DNA of 30,906 nucleotides, taken from NCBI GenBank assembly GCA_049999725.1, contig JBNGIS010011177.1, positions 1-30,906 of the forward strand, read 5' to 3'. Shown here one piece after another: positions 19,166-29,339 of this stretch; the first letter of the stretch is position 1; the number at the start of each line of letters is the position of its first letter. The translations under genes were made by a program, and so were the position numbers. The notes below the pieces were generated by a model. That model searched no databases, was not told where the DNA came from, and worked only from the letters and a program-made list of their open reading frames with translations. Source of the stretch: Haplomitrium mnioides (taxonomy: Eukaryota > Marchantiophyta > Haplomitriopsida > Calobryales).

Positions 19166-20948
19166 GCCCACCTAAGGTGAAGCGATTGAAGGAGGAAGAG
19201 CGGAGCTACAAAATAGAAGGCACTCAAGGAAGAGGGAAACCGTGGAGAATGCCTGCAGATGCCACACATCATAAGCAAGGATCCAAGACAGGAAGGAGGA
19301 GTCGAAGATCTTTGTAAGAGCGAGCTAGGCTAGGGAATGGGGGATGCCTTGATTCTGCAAGCGAGACGAGCTCTACAGGGGTTCGATCCTTTTCTTCGAG
19401 TCCGCGGGTCTTAGCGGAAACGCATAGTCTTCTGAGGGCTGTGAAAGATTCCACGGAAACGTGGCATCTCTAGAGCGCTTCAAGGGATTTTGCGGATGAC
19501 GTGGTGGCTCCAAGGAGTCTGAAGGTCTTCACGGAGAGGTGGCGGGCCCTAAAGAGCTTAACGAGACTCAACCTCCCTAACTTGGGAGCCCGATTAAGTA
19601 GGTTTCGAGTAATCTTCCGACGTGGAGAGCCCACTTAACAAGGATCCATTGAGGGGTCCAACCGGAAGAGCAAGGAAGGATCAGCCAAAATAGTGATGTA
19701 TCGCAAGTCCGGCCAAAAGAAGAGCTAGGAGTGCCAAAAAGGTAATCTGTCGCAGGTCCGACCAAGAGGAAGAGCAAGGAGTACCAAAAGGGTGACGTAT
19801 TGATGGTTTGACCAGAGGAAGAGCAAGGAGTGCCGAAAGGGTGACGTATCGATGGAGGTGGACCGATACGGGAGTCTAGAAGGGATTCTGGCTTGCTGAG
19901 AAATCGGGGGAGGCTGCCAAGTGAGGAGCTTGGAGTCATCTCTACATTCCTTGTGCGAGAGCATCAACTCAGAGTGCTTGGAGTGCACTCTGGTGTAATT
20001 CTTCAAGTGGAGCTGAGAGAGAGTGGCTACGTTATTGCCTGCACGATGCGGAGAAGACATGTCAAGGCTCGAGGGTGGAGTGAGCTATCTGCAGCCGGGA
20101 AGGCTGTCTTCCAATGGTGGAAGTCAAAGAAATCCTCTTCCTAGCCAAAGGAAGTAAAAGCAGGGCTTCTCGCGAGGGAAGTTGAAAAACTATATGGAGA
20201 GGGGTGTGTGAGTGGGAAGTTGAGCTAAAGGTGGACAAGTTGTAAGTGATTCAAAAGGGAGAGATCTGCTGGTGAGATCAGTTCCAGAGGGCCTTCAAGG
20301 ACTCTGTTTTGTTGTAATACATTGTTGGGTGTGAATGTGCATATGTTCATAGTTAGATTTGCATTCTGCATTTTGTATACCAAAGACATACTAGACTAGA
20401 ATATAAGAGGACCAATTGAGCAGTTCCTGAGACAGCTTTGGAGAGGGAGTCAAGTCTCTTGACACAGTCCTGTGACCTTGGGGGCTAATGCTCTCTATTT
20501 TTGAACCTGTTTTATAGTTAGGAAATAGTTCATATTATGATAGTTAGGAATCACACTTGTATCAGTTCATGTGACAACCCTGAGAGGGGGAGTCCACTCC
20601 TATATCATTGTTCATTGGTGCAAATCACAACACCTTTCTGTCCCCAAAGCATACATAGGGTGGTAGGGTCTAAGATTTGGACCCTTGGAATATATTGAAG
20701 GAATTACACAAGGCATGCTGGGTGGTGTAAATGTAGACTTGGGGTGGTATGAATGAATGATTAAATTGTAAGCTCAAGAGAGTAAGAGGTGAACCAAGGG
20801 CTTGAAAGGGAAGAGAAGAACCTTAAAGCCTCAAAGTGATAACTGGCAAGGGGCCATATTAAAAAAGAACCTGAAAGCCCTGAATCTGTCCTCCCTTGCC
20901 TTCCAAGTGGCACCTGAAAAGGCTAAGGCCTAAAACGGTGGAGTGATA
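19166..20948 (+). repeat. LTR copy Y5, plus orientation (5' truncated, internally deleted)
   Basis: From about 19166 it matches the minus strand of 23640 downward (LTR Y3), for example GATGCCACACATCA and the CGAGACGAGCTCTA segment. It has hairpin modules (19580-19640) and about five minisatellite units (19660-19860). It then jumps straight to text matching 21720 of Y3, so about 1.3 kb found in Y3 is missing. The end at GAGTGATA (20948) is a decayed GTGACA terminus. It joins the protease of element B at the left and LTR Y3 at the right. Confidence 0.75.
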
Positions 20949-21310
20949 GACCTGCACCAATGAACAATGACAAATGACTGGACTCCCCCTCTCAGGGTTG
21001 TCACATGAACTGATACAACTGATTCCTAACTATCCTAAGATGAACTATTTCCTAAGCTATAAAACAGGGTCAGAAACAGAGAGCATTAACCCCCAAGGTC
21101 ACAGGACTGTGTCAAGGGACTTGACTCCTCCACCAATGTTGTCTTAGGGTCTGCTCAACTGGTCCTATTATATCCTAGTCTAGAATGTCTTTTGTATACA
21201 AATGCAGATTGCAAATCTACTATAAACATATGCACAACCCCATCGCACAATGTACTGCAACAAAAATAGAGTCCTTGAAGGCCCTCTAGGACTGATCTCA
21301 CTAGCAAAGG
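20270..21310. repeat. Large inverted repeat, innermost arms
   Basis: 20270-20620 and 20965-21310 are inverted copies (for example GTGACAACCCTGAGAGGGGG at about 20570 and its complement at about 20980). The spacer is about 344 bases. Homology continues outward: 19860-20270 with 21720-21310, and, past the deletion, 19166-19860 with about 23640-23060. This is the back-to-back junction of LTRs Y5 and Y3. Confidence 0.85.
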
Positions 21311-23931
21311 GAGAGATTTACCACCTTTCCTCCTTCACACCAACTTCCACCCACACACCCCTCTTCAGATAGTTTTTCAACTTCCCTCGCGAGAAGCCTT
21401 GAATTTACTTCCTCATGCTATGAAGAGGATTTCTTTCACTTCCACCTCTAGAAGACAGTCTTCTCGACTGCAGGTAGCTCACTCCACCTCCGAACCTTGA
21501 CAGGTCTTCTCCGCAGTGCACGGGCACTAACGCAACCACCTTCTCTAAGCTCCACTTGAAGAATTACACCAAAGCGCACTCCGAGCACTCTGGGTTGATG
21601 CTCTTGTACAAGGAATGCAGAGACAACTCCAAGCTCCTCACTTGGCAGCCTCTCCCGATTTCTCAGTAGGATGGAATCCCTTTTAGACTCCCGTATCGAT
21701 CCACCTTTGCTCTTGGTCCACTTACGGAGATGAGTTCAACTTGATTTCCCGAGCCCAACAATTCTCGGCACCCCTCCAGTCCACCTCCACCCCCGCTTGC
21801 CTCTAGCGCGAGTTCACTCGTTTCACTCGCTTCTCACTGGATTCCCACTCATGCCTTACCTTGTTGCGATTTCCTCGTCTCGAGATTGTTGTCACATCTC
21901 TACTTTGCTTGCACATCAATCCATCTGAATTCGTAGCCCCTCGACGTATACCCCCCGAGCTTTCGTTGATCCACCGAGCCCTTCCCGTTGATAGTTCGTT
22001 AATCCCGTTGGGCTTGAAATAGGAGGTCGCGACGCGTGTCACCACTGTTTGTTAATCCCGTTGGCTCGGAATAGGAGGTTGCAACACGTGTCCTACCAGT
22101 TAGTCACATGATGCCAAGTATAATGGTAACATAGAGGGGAGTCCGAGGAATCTCGCGAACTAAGATTTTGAAGATTCCCACGGAACTCCAGTCCGAAGAA
22201 CCCTTCAGAACAAAGTTCCGAAGAATCTTGCGGAAAAAGAGTCCCGCGGATCCAAGTCCGTAGAGCCTAGCGAGTTCCAGGTCCGTTGTTTGACTTTTCT
22301 CCCGTAGTTGACCTCGAAACCCCTAGCCCAAGGATCCAACAGACAAGGTAGTCCGTAGGATCCCTCAGACTCCTCCGACGTGCCACGTGTCGAGGTTGAC
22401 TTCTTTCCAAGCTGCGCCGTCCGACGTCGCCTCGCAAGGGGGTAATCTGACCGTCGCGCTGACTTGGTTCCGTGGCTGACTCAACTCTGACCCGAAGGAT
22501 CCCTCGGACCATCCCTAAGCGACATGTCATCCAAAGCCCCGCCATTCGATGCCGCCCCGCAAAGGGGTAGTCTGACCGTTGTCTTCACTTCTTTCCGAAG
22601 TTGACCCGCGGACCTTCCCCTTCATCCACGTTTCCGCTAAATTCTGCAGGCTTCCTGCACTTGCAACGTTTCCGCTATAAACCTTTGGACTCCTTGGGCC
22701 CGCCACGTCATCCGTTGCCACGCCGTCCGACACCGCCCCGCAAAGGGGTAGTCTGACTATCGCTTTGACTTCCTTCCGAAGTTGACCTGCGGACTTTCCC
22801 CAAGTCTTCTGAGGATGCCACATCATCCAAAGAGCCCTTCCCTCGCTGAGTAAGAACAGTGCCTTTGTCGCCATTTTGAAGCCATCTTGCGATAAGAACA
22901 ATACGTGCCCGAGGCTCCTTGCGCTAAGTTGTGACCCAGCTTGATATAAGAACTACAAAGAGCTCGGTTTGAACCAACCCATCGCACGCCTCCGTCGAAC
23001 TTTCAAACGTTGCAGCCGTACTCTTTCGAACTTTCCACCTTGACCTCTCCGGATCTTTGATAGATCATCCCTTTGGAACTCCTTGCTCTTTCGGTCAGAC
23101 CTTTGATAGATCACCCTTTTGGCACTCCTTGTTCTTCCGGTCGGACCTTCCAACGGATCTATGTTAAGTGGGCTCTCCACAGCGGAAGATCACTTGGAAC
23201 CCACTTAACCGAGCGCCCTACTTAGGAAGGGTGAGTCCTGTTAAGTACTTTGTGGCCCACCACCTCTCCGTTGAAGACCCGCGGGCTCCTTAGAGCCGCC
23301 ATGTCATCTGTCGAATCCCCTGAAGCACTCTGGAGACGCCACGTTTCCGTGGAATCTTTTGGAGCCCTCAAAAGACTCCACGTTTCCGCTAAGACCTACG
23401 GACTCGAAGAAAGGGATCGGACCCCTATAGAGCTCGTCTCGCTTGCAGGATCGAGGCGTGCCCCGCTCCCTAGCCTAGCTCGCTTCTACGAAGATCTCAA
23501 CTCCTCCTTCTTGTCTCCGATCCTTGCTTTTGATGTGTGGCATCTGCAGGCATGCCCTGCGATCTCCCTCTTCCTTGAGAGCTTTCGGATTTCTGCCTTG
23601 TAGCTCCCCTCTCCTCCTTCGCTTCACCTTGGTGGACGCGCCCTCCTCCCTTCTAGGTCTCGATTCCCGCATCCCTCTAATACCTACAAGCTCTTGTTTG
23701 CGCACTTTGAATTTAAGTGGTGCCCCTCGACTGGCTGGCAACCACTGCTGTCTTCCCCCCTTCCGCAATGACCCTGTTCTTCTCCTCAGATCCATGCGCT
23801 CTACTCGTTCTTACAAATTGAAGGATCTCTGCTGCTTCCGAGGCGCTCTTGCACTTACCAAAGAGGAATTGTGTCAATGTTGCTTCCTCATTGCATAATT
23901 TTGAGTCACCACTCCAATTCCCTGGCTGACA
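20952..23931 (-). repeat. LTR copy Y3, minus orientation (3' truncated)
   Basis: On the minus strand it starts at 23931 (TTGTCAGCCAGGG). It carries the CGAGACGAGCTC segment, hairpin modules (about 23160-23230), two to three minisatellite units (23040-23160), the TAAGAAC triplet (22850, 22889, 22940), three GTCCGAC...GGGGTAG modules (22420, 22545, 22725), and the TTCATTGGTGCA segment (20960) where it is cut short, about 330 bases before the expected LTR end. About 2.98 kb is present, so a full Y LTR is about 3.3 kb. Its outer end abuts the 74-bp satellite. No genes seen. Confidence 0.78.
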
Positions 23932-24389
23932 ATGATCGATCGAAAAACAAATTCAATAGAGTAAACATTGACAATTGGATTTGAGGAAATAATTGCATGA
24001 CGATAATAATCGATCAACAAACAAATTCAATAGAGTAAAAATTCACAATTGAATGTGAGGAAGTAATTGCATGATGATAATGATCGATCAACAAACAAAT
24101 TCAATAGAGTAAACATTGACAATTAGATGTGAAGGAAATAATTGCATGACGATAATGATCAATTGACAAACAAATTCAATAGAGTAAACATTGACAATTG
24201 GATGTGAAGGAAATATTTGCATGACGATAATGATCGATCGACAAACAAATTCAATAGAGTAAACATTGACAATTGGATGTGAGGAAATAGTTACATAACG
24301 ATAATGATCGATCGAGAAACAAATTCAATAGAGTAAACATTGAAAATTGGATGTGAGGAAGTAATTACATGACTATAATGATCGATCGA
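23932..24389. repeat. 74-bp satellite, six tandem copies
   Basis: Units start (T[G/A]ATCGATC) at 23933, 24007, 24081, 24156, 24231 and 24305, with a partial seventh from 24379: periods 74, 74, 75, 75, 74, 74. The units are highly alike. The array is bounded exactly by the 5' end of LTR Y3 (23931) and the 3' end of LTR fragment Y4 (24390). Each unit has a self-complementary TGATCGATCG(A) core and an ATTGCATGACGATAA stretch. Confidence 0.95.
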
Positions 24390-25088
24390 TGTCACTCCCA
24401 TGTTTCAGGCCTCAACCTTTTCAGATGCTGCCTTGAAGGCAGGGGAGGACAGATTCAAGGCTTTCAGGTTCTTTTTTGAGATGGCCCTTTGCTATTTGCC
24501 ACTTTGAGGCTTTAAGGATTCTCCCTTTCCTTACAAGCCTTCTGCTCACCACTCACTCTCTTCAGATTATACTCAAATCATTCATTCATGACTCAGGTCC
24601 ATATTTACCACACCCAACTTTCCTTGTGTAATTCCTTCCATGTATTCCAAGGGTCCAAATCTGATACCTTGCCACTTTATGTATGATGTGGAGCAGAATG
24701 GTGCTATGACTTGCACCAATAAACAAATGACAGAGGTCTGGACTCCCCCTCTCAGGGTTGTCATAGAACTGATACAACTGGTTCCTAACTTATCCTAAGA
24801 TGAACTACTTCCTAAGCTATACAACAGGACCAGAAACAGAGAGCATTCACCTCCATGACCACTTGGCTGTGTCAAGGGACTTGACTCCCCCTCTAGAGCT
24901 GTCCCAGGGTGTGCTAAATTGTCATGATATCTTCTAATCTAGTATGCCTCTTGAATACAAATGTTGAATGCAAATCTATCTACACACATATGCACAAACT
25001 CACTTACACTATGTACTGCAATAGGAAACACAATCCTTTAAAGCCCTCTAGACTAATCTCACCAAGAGAGACTTCCCTTTTGAATCAC
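24390..25088 (-). repeat. LTR fragment Y4 (3' end of an LTR), minus orientation
   Basis: It matches the plus strand of 20270-20948 read backward, including CCCCCTCTCAGGGTTGTCA (about 24744) and TTGCACCAAT (24713). It ends with GTGACA on the minus strand at 24390, the expected LTR 3' terminus, next to the satellite. Its upstream end breaks off near 25088. It carries no open gene. Confidence 0.75.
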
Positions 25089-25299
25089 TGGCTGCTTTCC
25101 AGCCTTCAAATGGGTTAGTTAGTTTTGTCTTCTGTTTGTATTTCCTAAAAAGACATTTTATTTCTGAAGTGAACAGGATCTCAGCTCAGCATGAATCCAA
25201 TAATCAGTCTCGGAGGTTAAGGTAGTACAGTGGACATGTCCTCTGTATAATTCAAATGTCATGGTTTGATCCTATATTGTAAAACTTTGAGTTTGGATC
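25089..25299 (+). other. Unassigned segment with possible SINE-like A and B boxes
   Basis: No LTR copy in the window matches this stretch. It contains TAGTACAGTGG (25223-25233), resembling a Pol III A box, and GGTTTGATCC (25263-25272), resembling a B box, about 30 bases later. That spacing fits tRNA-derived SINEs, but no clear tail or target duplication is visible. Otherwise I see nothing here. Confidence 0.3.
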
Positions 25300-25544
25300 A
25301 TAGTTCGGATCCCTGAAATCCACTTCAGAATTTGATCAGAGAAGCTTTTGAGGTGTATATGTATGTTTGAATGAAGAATTGAAAGAGGAGAAGGGTCTGA
25401 AAGGTGATGAGGAACATCCTTAAGGCCTGAGAGTGACAACTTGCAGCAGGGCCATCTCATAAAAGAACCTAAACCCCATAATGTCCGCCCTTTACTTCCG
25501 AAAAGCAGTCTTTGGAGGTTAACGCCCAAAGAAGGGGGCTGACA
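25300..25544 (+). repeat. 3' end of the 5' LTR of element C
   Basis: It aligns with 20710-20948 and with the complement of 24390-24650 (TGAATGAA..., AGAACCTAAACCCC..., GAAGGGGGCTGACA). It ends GGCTGACA at 25544, the exact inverted form of the LTR start TGTCAGCC, and this is the clearest LTR 3' terminus in the window. The rest of this LTR is missing. Confidence 0.7.
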
Positions 25545-25654
25545 TACATTTTTTGGCGCTAGAAAGAGGGCACAGGTTTGCAAAAACCTGAGACCAACCC
25601 AGGACCAAGTTATCATCTTGCAAAAGAGTAAAAGTTTTCCTCTCCATTCCGAGA
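25545..25654 (+). promoter_or_regulatory. Primer-binding-site region and leader of element C
   Basis: TACATTTTT then TGGCGCTAGAAAGAGGG (TGG at 25554) follows the LTR end after nine bases, like other gypsy elements with a short gap. The leader AAACCTGAGACCAACCC is shared with element B (about 16334). Confidence 0.6.
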
Positions 25655-26180
25655 ATGGGCTTTAACCGCACACGAAGGAAAAGATGGGCTAAGTATGTGT
25701 CGGAATACCCTTCTGATAGTTCAAGTAGCAATGAGGAAACAGAGGAGAGCTCTGCATCTACCTTGGAAAGTGACAGTGACTCCGATAGCAGTAGCTATGA
25801 TGATCAGGGATCTTCAAGAAGTAAAAAGCAGAGAAAGGAGCGAAGGATCAGAAAGGCTGCCAAAGGAAGGGGAGCTCATCTAGCAGAATTGAGTTCAAAG
25901 ATAGAGGTAATTCAGCTTGGGAGGTACATGACCCCTTTTCTAGATTTGGCTTGATGCTCGCAAGGAGGGCATGCATAACCAGATGGTTGGGTCACAACCA
26001 GACCCACGAAAGTAATAGTTATAGTGTGTTGGAATTGTGGTCATCCTGGGCATGTTTCTTCCAACTACCCGGAACCATGGGGGCAAAAGGATGAGTATCC
26101 AATTGCCATACATTCCCAGTATGAAGAGGAGGAAGCAGCTTGGATAAAGAACGAAACCTCTGCCTCATAGGATTGTTATC
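25655..26180 (+). pseudogene. gag: gag of element C with capsid deleted; one altered zinc knuckle
   Basis: ATG 25655 follows the CCATTCCGAGA block also found before the element B start. After about eight residues it passes directly into RRKRWAKYVSEY and the acidic/Ser-rich linker, which lies some 200 codons into element B's gag, so the capsid domain is deleted. One frame is kept with stops TGA 25952, TAA 25976 and TAG 26168. Only one zinc knuckle remains (26027-26068, CWNCGHPGHVSSNY), and its last Cys is Tyr. It corresponds to the second knuckle of element B and keeps the Trp that is a stop there. It cannot form a capsid. Confidence 0.82.
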
Positions 26181-26182
26181 GA

Positions 26183-26818
26183 TTGGCAACCAAATCAGGA
26201 TCCAAGTCCCACAATAAGGGCAAGCACAAGAAAGGGCGAAAGGCCAAAAAGTATGTTCCTCAAGTGTTGCTATTCCTCAGTGATTCTGACTACGAAAGGG
26301 AAAACCCCACATGGTTCTATCCGACACAACATGAAGATGTGGGAGAACTGCATGAGGCTTTGAAGGCAGCCAAGGAGAAGACTGTGGTCAAAGAGTTGGA
26401 AGAATTTATAGTAGAGGTGCAAACACCTACTCCCTACATCATTCAAGTTGAAGTAGAAGAAGCAAAACTGGAAGGGAGGGAATCCGCAAAAATGTCAAGG
26501 GGTATAGTGATGGTCAACCAGATCGAGCTGGCAAGGAGCATGGGAGCCAAATCTGGCATGGAGGAGACAATAGAGGATTGGGTGACTGGTGAAAGTACTG
26601 GACCCAACTTGAAAGAGAAGATAGACAAGTTGTTTGAGGCTAGCTTCATTTACCCAGTCTTGAACAGCGAATGGGTGTCCTCTATGGTGGTGGTGCCCAA
26701 GAAAATTAGACTCGACGGCAAACCAAAGATCAGGGTGTGCCAAGACTTCAAGAAGCTGAATGAGGCAACTAAGAAGGACATTACCCTCTACCATTCACAG
26801 ATGGGGCATTGGACTTAG
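26183..26818 (+). pseudogene. pol: Composite gag-tail/RT frame of element C with two in-frame deletions
   Basis: A 211-codon open frame. It begins with the gag tail (SKSHNKGKHKKGRKAK, DYERENPTWFYPTQHEDV), as in element B near 18000-18130. After EEAKLEGRESAKM it jumps to GIVMVNQIELARSMG, which in element B lies after the protease, so the whole protease is missing while the frame is kept. After GESTGPNL it jumps again to KEKIDKLFEASFIYPVLN, the start of RT. RT motifs NSEWVSSMVVVPKK and KIRVCQDFKKLNEATKKD follow. A one-base loss near 26779 then shifts the frame just before the PLPFTD motif. No initiator is needed if it was part of a polyprotein. Not a host gene. Confidence 0.85.
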
Positions 26819-27110
26819 TGGTAGGCCATGAAGTCTACAGTTTCATAGACGATTATTCCGGGTACAATCAGATATGGATCAGGGAGGAGGACCAATTGAA
26901 GACAGCATTCACCATGGAGTGGGGGGTGGGTACCTTCAGAAGAATGCCATTTGGGTTGTGTAACGCGCCAGAAACCTTTCAAAGGATGATGATGAATATT
27001 TTCCATGATTACTTGAAGAAGTTTTTGGAGATTTTCATAGATGACTTTGTGGTGTATGGGAGAGCATGTGATCATGAGCAGAATGTGACACTCACCTTCC
27101 AGCATTGTTG
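26779..27110 (+). pseudogene. pol: RT palm of element C with intact catalytic box
   Basis: Continues RT in the next frame: PLPFTDGALDLV, VYSFIDDYSGYNQI, FRRMPFGLCNAPETF and FIDDFVVYG. Both Asp of the YxDD box are present, unlike element A, and there is no stop until TGA at 27109. In the FIDDYSG motif one usual Gly is Asp. Thumb, RNase H and integrase are missing after 27110. Point decay here is less than in element A, but the deletions make it non-autonomous. Confidence 0.88.
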
Positions 27111-27775
27111 AGAAACAAGGTTGATGCTAGTGGACAAGGATGGTTTCAGCCTAGAACCCGAAGCAAAAGGGGAGTGGACCACACCGTACCCATTAGAGTT
27201 TGAACTCTATCAAATAAGAAGGAGGAGAGGTCATCTCAGATGGAAGATTGCAGCCTAGAGGACCAAAAGTTATCAAAAATTGAACCTTATCTCAAGCCAG
27301 AGAAGAAGCTAACCTTGAGCCAACCCAATAATCTTGCCTTCATGGAAGAAAATGTAATAGGCAACCCAACTGCAACCAACGTTGTATATAGTTCTACTCT
27401 TATAAACCTTATGTACAATATCTTTGTTTGTTCTTGTTTTTTCATTTGTTCCCTGAGTATGTGTTGTGTGAGTACCCCAAGGCTCGGGGAGGAAGGTAAG
27501 CAAAGTGGTCTGATAAGGAGGCAATGAGCTATGTTGTTGTACAGATTGGATGTCCATCTTGATAAAAAAAATTGACTTAACTTTTGTGTGGGACCTAGGG
27601 AAGAATTTGAAGCTTTGACTATGTACCAGAGTGTGTGTTCTTCGGTAATTTCTTTCTAGAGGGTGTTAGTTTTGTTTTTTGAATTTAACCTCCATCTAGA
27701 GCAACAACAACAATGCGCAGAGCTACAAGGTTAACCAACTGAAGGCCAGACGGATGTTTGTGGGGACGCTTCACA
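27111..27775 (+). other. Region between RT and the 3' LTR of element C, mostly unassigned
   Basis: No RNase H or integrase motif could be found. The open frame at 27240-27527 and its antisense partner have no family signature. Only the last part (about 27715-27775) is recognisable: a diverged version of the element A segment before its 3' LTR, with GATGTTTGTGGGGACGCTTC. The 27240-27700 stretch may be foreign filler, or 3' UTR that element A lacks. Confidence 0.5.
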
Positions 27776-27791
27776 TTTAAAAGGGGAGTAA
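27776..27791 (+). promoter_or_regulatory. Polypurine tract of element C
   Basis: TTTAAAAGGGGAGTAA lies immediately before the LTR start TGTTAGCC at 27792. It is the expected plus-strand primer site, and cleaner than the one of element A. Confidence 0.75.
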
Positions 27792-28061
27792 TGTTAGCCG
27801 AGTTTGAAGGGGCTTTGTGCAAAAATTTCAAAAAATTAAGTGACAAACCATGCAGGTTTTGTGTTTTAGGCCAACAAGACTTCCCATGTACATAAAAAGG
27901 GCTCAAGGCATGCTTGGAGAGAAGGGGAGGATTGAGGTCAGTACAAGGTTACTTCAGAGGTTTGATGGAGAAAAAAAATAAAATAAGAAGTAATAAAACT
28001 AACCTAATTGTCGGAGGCCAAGCCAAGCCCACTAACATTGTATCTTACTAACTATCTAACT

Positions 28062-28161
28062 NNNNNNNNNNNNNNNNNNNNNNNNNNNNNNNNNNNNNNN
28101 NNNNNNNNNNNNNNNNNNNNNNNNNNNNNNNNNNNNNNNNNNNNNNNNNNNNNNNNNNNNN
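28062..28161. other. Assembly gap of exactly 100 N
   Basis: A run of 100 N, the usual placeholder for an unknown gap, inside LTR Z2. Confidence 0.99.
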
Positions 28162-29339
28162 GGGGCGGTTTTGCCCTGAACTAGGTCCGTCCATGGGCAA
28201 AATAAGGATATTTGGTGGCCTTACACCCCTCTAGAGGGCTGCCTCTCGAAAGAAGAGAAGAGTGAGGGGCTTATATAGTGCATGTGCATTCTGGAGAAGA
28301 ACTTATAGGATATCTCTCGAGCTGACGTTCGACGAGGAATAAGCTGTATGGCGAGGGAGAGGATGACCGTGAGCAAGCCGAGGATGAGATTGAATGTGCA
28401 GAAGGGATCAAATTGTGAGGGAGAGCTTGATCGGGTGCAGGCCAAGGAAGGGATCGAATTGCGGGGACTGTGAAGCACAGAAATCGGAAGTTGAAGGGGG
28501 ATTTTTCCAAGGAATTTGATCGCAGAAATTGAGAGCATGAATTGTGAGAAAGGAGAATCAGATGTAAGGCTTGCTCTGTGGGTTGAGTTGGTTGGCGTTT
28601 GGAAATAACATCTGACATGCGCAATTGGTGGTGGGATGAAGTTCAAGGAATGTGCGCAAGTGGAGATACATTGTGGTGTTCATGTAATGAGGAGCGGGCA
28701 CGAAATTAATTTAGAATATGAAGAATATCAAGGAGAATTTGGATTCGACTCTTGGATTTGAATATAAAAATATCGTGATGGAGCGAAGAGGCCATGATGT
28801 GATAAGGAAATATGTTGCGCTACAGACTCCAACTATGAAGAAACGCCTCTACGAGCAATAGAGGGCCCTGAGATGAAATAATTCCGTGATGAAGAGAGTG
28901 GATGAAGGATGCTATGCTACGAAATCTAAATGTTGGTGTCGATCGAGTGAGGCAGTGCTACTTCATGTTTGGGAATTGAACGACGAAAAAGAAGGTTACC
29001 TGATCTAAATCGAAGGTTGTAGATTGTGTTGAAGAGATAATGAACGATCAAGCTTTATGGGAAGAAGAATCCCTGTTGTGCGATCAAATGGAGAGGAGCT
29101 ACAGCAAATGATTGACTCGTGGATTGGTTTGAAAGGAAGAAAATGAAGAATCAAATGAGAAGGAGCGAAACGACGAACGATCGGATCGAAGAACAAGTGA
29201 TCTGCGAAGAGTCAAAGTCTGATGTCCATGGTGTCCGATCCAAAGAACGGAGTAGAAACCAGCCTTCCTAAGTGGGGAGCCAACTTAAGGTGGTTTCAAT
29301 TCGTCTTCCGATGTGGAGCGGACCGGTTAAGAGGGTTCC

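Noticed and set aside
19370-19400. GGGGTTCGATCC as a tRNA B box
   Set aside because: It is part of LTR Y text (the complement occurs at 23420 in Y3), with no A box or tRNA fold around it.
20580-20615. ATTGTTCA followed by TTGGTGCAAATCAC as the LTR end and primer site of LTR Y5
   Set aside because: Homology of the LTR copies continues about 330 bases further, to the GTGACA-type terminus before the better PBS in element C.
27240-27527. 95-codon plus frame as a host gene
   Set aside because: No recognisable domain, a position between RT and the polypurine tract, and an equally long antisense frame.
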